Positions 13,030 to 14,099 of a stretch of DNA of 14,099 bases are shown here, one piece after another. Positions within the stretch are counted from its first letter, which is position 1, and each line of letters starts with the position of its first letter. Made by a program: the position numbers and the translations under genes. Location of the stretch: positions 1 to 14,099 of the forward strand of contig JACRAA010000165.1 of NCBI GenBank assembly GCA_016213595.1, written 5' to 3'. Below the pieces are notes generated by a model. It was given only the letters and a program-made list of their open reading frames with translations. It did not search any database and was not told the origin of the DNA. The DNA is from Actinomycetota bacterium. GTDB taxonomy: Bacteria; Actinomycetota; Actinomycetes; Propionibacteriales; Propionibacteriaceae.

Positions 13030-14034
13030 TCAGCCGACGTCGAACAGGTGGCCGGCGTCCGCGGCGAACGCCGCGAGGATCTGGGTCGACGCCTCCAGCG
13101 CGGACAGCTCGCCCGAGCCGACCTGCTGCTCCACGGCCTTGCGGATCCCCCGTACAGCCGGGGACTTGTGGAGCGCATCCTCGAGCTCACCGGCCACGAG
13201 CGCCCACAGCCACTCGAGCTGCTGGGCGTTGCGGCGGGCCTCGAGCCCTGCGTGCGCCTCGACGTACTCGCGGTGCTCCAGCACCGCGTGCCACAGGGTG
13301 TCGAGCCCGTCGCCGGTGTACGAGCTCGACGTGAGCACGGGTGGCCGCCGGGCGTGCGGGTCCGAGCTGATGAGCTTCATCGCCGTCGAGAGGTCACGCG
13401 CTGCGACCCGCGCCGGGCCGACCCCGTCCCCGTCCGCCTTGTTGACGGTGATGACGTCGGCCAGCTCGAGGATCCCGCGCTTGATGCCCTGGAGCTGGTC
13501 GCCGGCGCGGGCCAGCGTCACGAGGAGGAACGTGTCGACCATCCCCGCCACGGCGACCTCGGACTGGCCGACGCCCACTGTCTCGACGATCACGACGTCG
13601 TACCCGGCCGCCTCGACCACGAGCATCGACTCGCGGGTGGCCCGTGCCACCCCGCCCAGGTGGCCGCCGCTCGGGGACGGCCGGATGAAGGCGTGGTCGC
13701 TGACGGCGAGGGCAGCCATGCGGGTCCGGTCACCGAGGATGGACCCGCCGGTACGGGTGCTCGACGGGTCGACCGCGAGTACGGCGACCTTGTGACCGGC
13801 CTCGATGAGCTTCACACCGAGCGCGTCGATGAGTGTCGACTTGCCGGCGCCGGGCACGCCCGTGACTCCTACCCGCACGGCCTTGCCGCTGTGCGTGCGC
13901 AGCTCGCGCAACAGCTCCCGCGACCTCTGGTGGTCGTCGGGCCGGCTGGACTCCACGAGTGTGATGGCGCGGGCCAGCAAGCGCCGGTCCCCGCCCAGGA
14001 CACCCTCGACGAGGCTGGCCAGATCCGCGGCCAC
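13030..14034 (-). CDS. meaB: MeaB, methylmalonyl-CoA mutase-associated GTPase
   Basis: A 334-residue P-loop GTPase of the MeaB/ArgK family. GVPGAGKST (59-67) is the Walker A loop. LAVDPSSTRTGGSILGDRTR (86-105) is the family signature with the metal-binding aspartate. ETVGVGQSE (151-159) is switch II, NKAD (198-201) is the guanine-specificity motif, and RPSPSGGHLGG (118-128) is also diagnostic. MeaB protects and reloads adenosylcobalamin-dependent methylmalonyl-CoA mutase. The GTG start at 14034 shares its first base with the TAG stop of the upstream gene, so the two are translationally coupled, the usual mutB-meaB arrangement. The GTG is preferred because of this overlap and the family's usual N-terminus. 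Confidence 0.95.
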   Translation of the reverse strand: MAADLASLVEGVLGGDRRLLARAITLVESSRPDDHQRSRELLRELRTHSGKAVRVGVTGVPGAGKSTLIDALGVKLIEAGHKVAVLAVDPSSTRTGGSILGDRTRMAALAVSDHAFIRPSPSGGHLGGVARATRESMLVVEAAGYDVVIVETVGVGQSEVAVAGMVDTFLLVTLARAGDQLQGIKRGILELADVITVNKADGDGVGPARVAARDLSTAMKLISSDPHARRPPVLTSSSYTGDGLDTLWHAVLEHREYVEAHAGLEARRNAQQLEWLWALVAGELEDALHKSPAVRGIRKAVEQQVGSGELSALEASTQILAAFAADAGHLFDVG

Positions 14035-14099
14035 TAGCTCAGGGCCGCCGTCATCTTCTCGATGAGGCCGATCGCCGCCTCGGGGATGACGGTGCCGGG
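14034..14099 (-). CDS. C-terminal end of probable methylmalonyl-CoA mutase large subunit (truncated by window edge)
   Basis: Only 21 residues are visible, reading PGTVIPEAAIGLIEKMTAAL and a final Ser. The PGTxIPEAA stretch is the usual end of a cobalamin-binding Rossmann domain such as that of MutB/ScpA. The stop overlaps the meaB start codon by one base, and MeaB usually follows its mutase, which supports the call. Another B12-dependent acyl-CoA mutase would look the same at this end. Confidence 0.7.
   Translation of the reverse strand, partial: PGTVIPEAAIGLIEKMTAALS

Overview
The window is very GC-rich and tightly packed with bacterial genes. Many adjacent genes overlap by 1 to 4 bases. 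Several genes appear to have leaderless starts, with a TANNNT hexamer 6 or 7 bases before the ATG. Together with an actinobacterial-type AbiEi-like protein, a methylmalonyl-CoA mutase/MeaB pair and the protein styles, this points to a high-GC actinomycete, perhaps Propionibacteriales or Micrococcales. The genus cannot be fixed from the sequence alone.

Layout. Bases 1-434 (+) hold the C-terminal part of an AbiEi/DUF559-like protein. Bases 626-5043 (-) hold a complete D-alanylation operon, dltA-dltB-dltC-dltD. It is followed by a small membrane protein ending in FIYTGF, which I read as a DltX equivalent. Bases 5118-5846 (+) encode a SAM-dependent methyltransferase. Bases 5928-6419 (+) encode an uncharacterised protein with a ribbon-helix-helix-like C-terminus. 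Next come metB (6558-7721, -), a two-CBS-domain protein (7852-8280, +), a purine-type phosphoribosyltransferase (8291-8785, -) and a hemerythrin-like protein (8926-9507, -). These are followed by a CynX/NimT-type MFS transporter (9800-11047, +), a Cof-type HAD phosphatase (11053-11838, +), a sugar isomerase/epimerase (11998-12846, -) and meaB (13030-14034, -). The right edge holds the last codons of the probable methylmalonyl-CoA mutase large subunit.

How the genes work together. DltA charges D-alanine onto DltC, DltB moves it across the membrane, and DltX and DltD pass it to a teichoic-acid-like polymer. The window is therefore mainly a cell-envelope charge-modification locus, followed by housekeeping genes (methionine synthesis, purine salvage, B12 enzyme maintenance). 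The most notable points are the dltX-like gene at the distal end of the actinobacterial dlt operon and a set of long inverted repeats. The repeats sit at three of the four convergent gene junctions: 437-597, 6446-6516 and the 88-base dyad at 11885-11972. Short tandem repeats also occur in the gaps around the hemerythrin gene and next to the metB stop codon. No tRNA, rRNA, CRISPR array, transposase or phage gene was seen.
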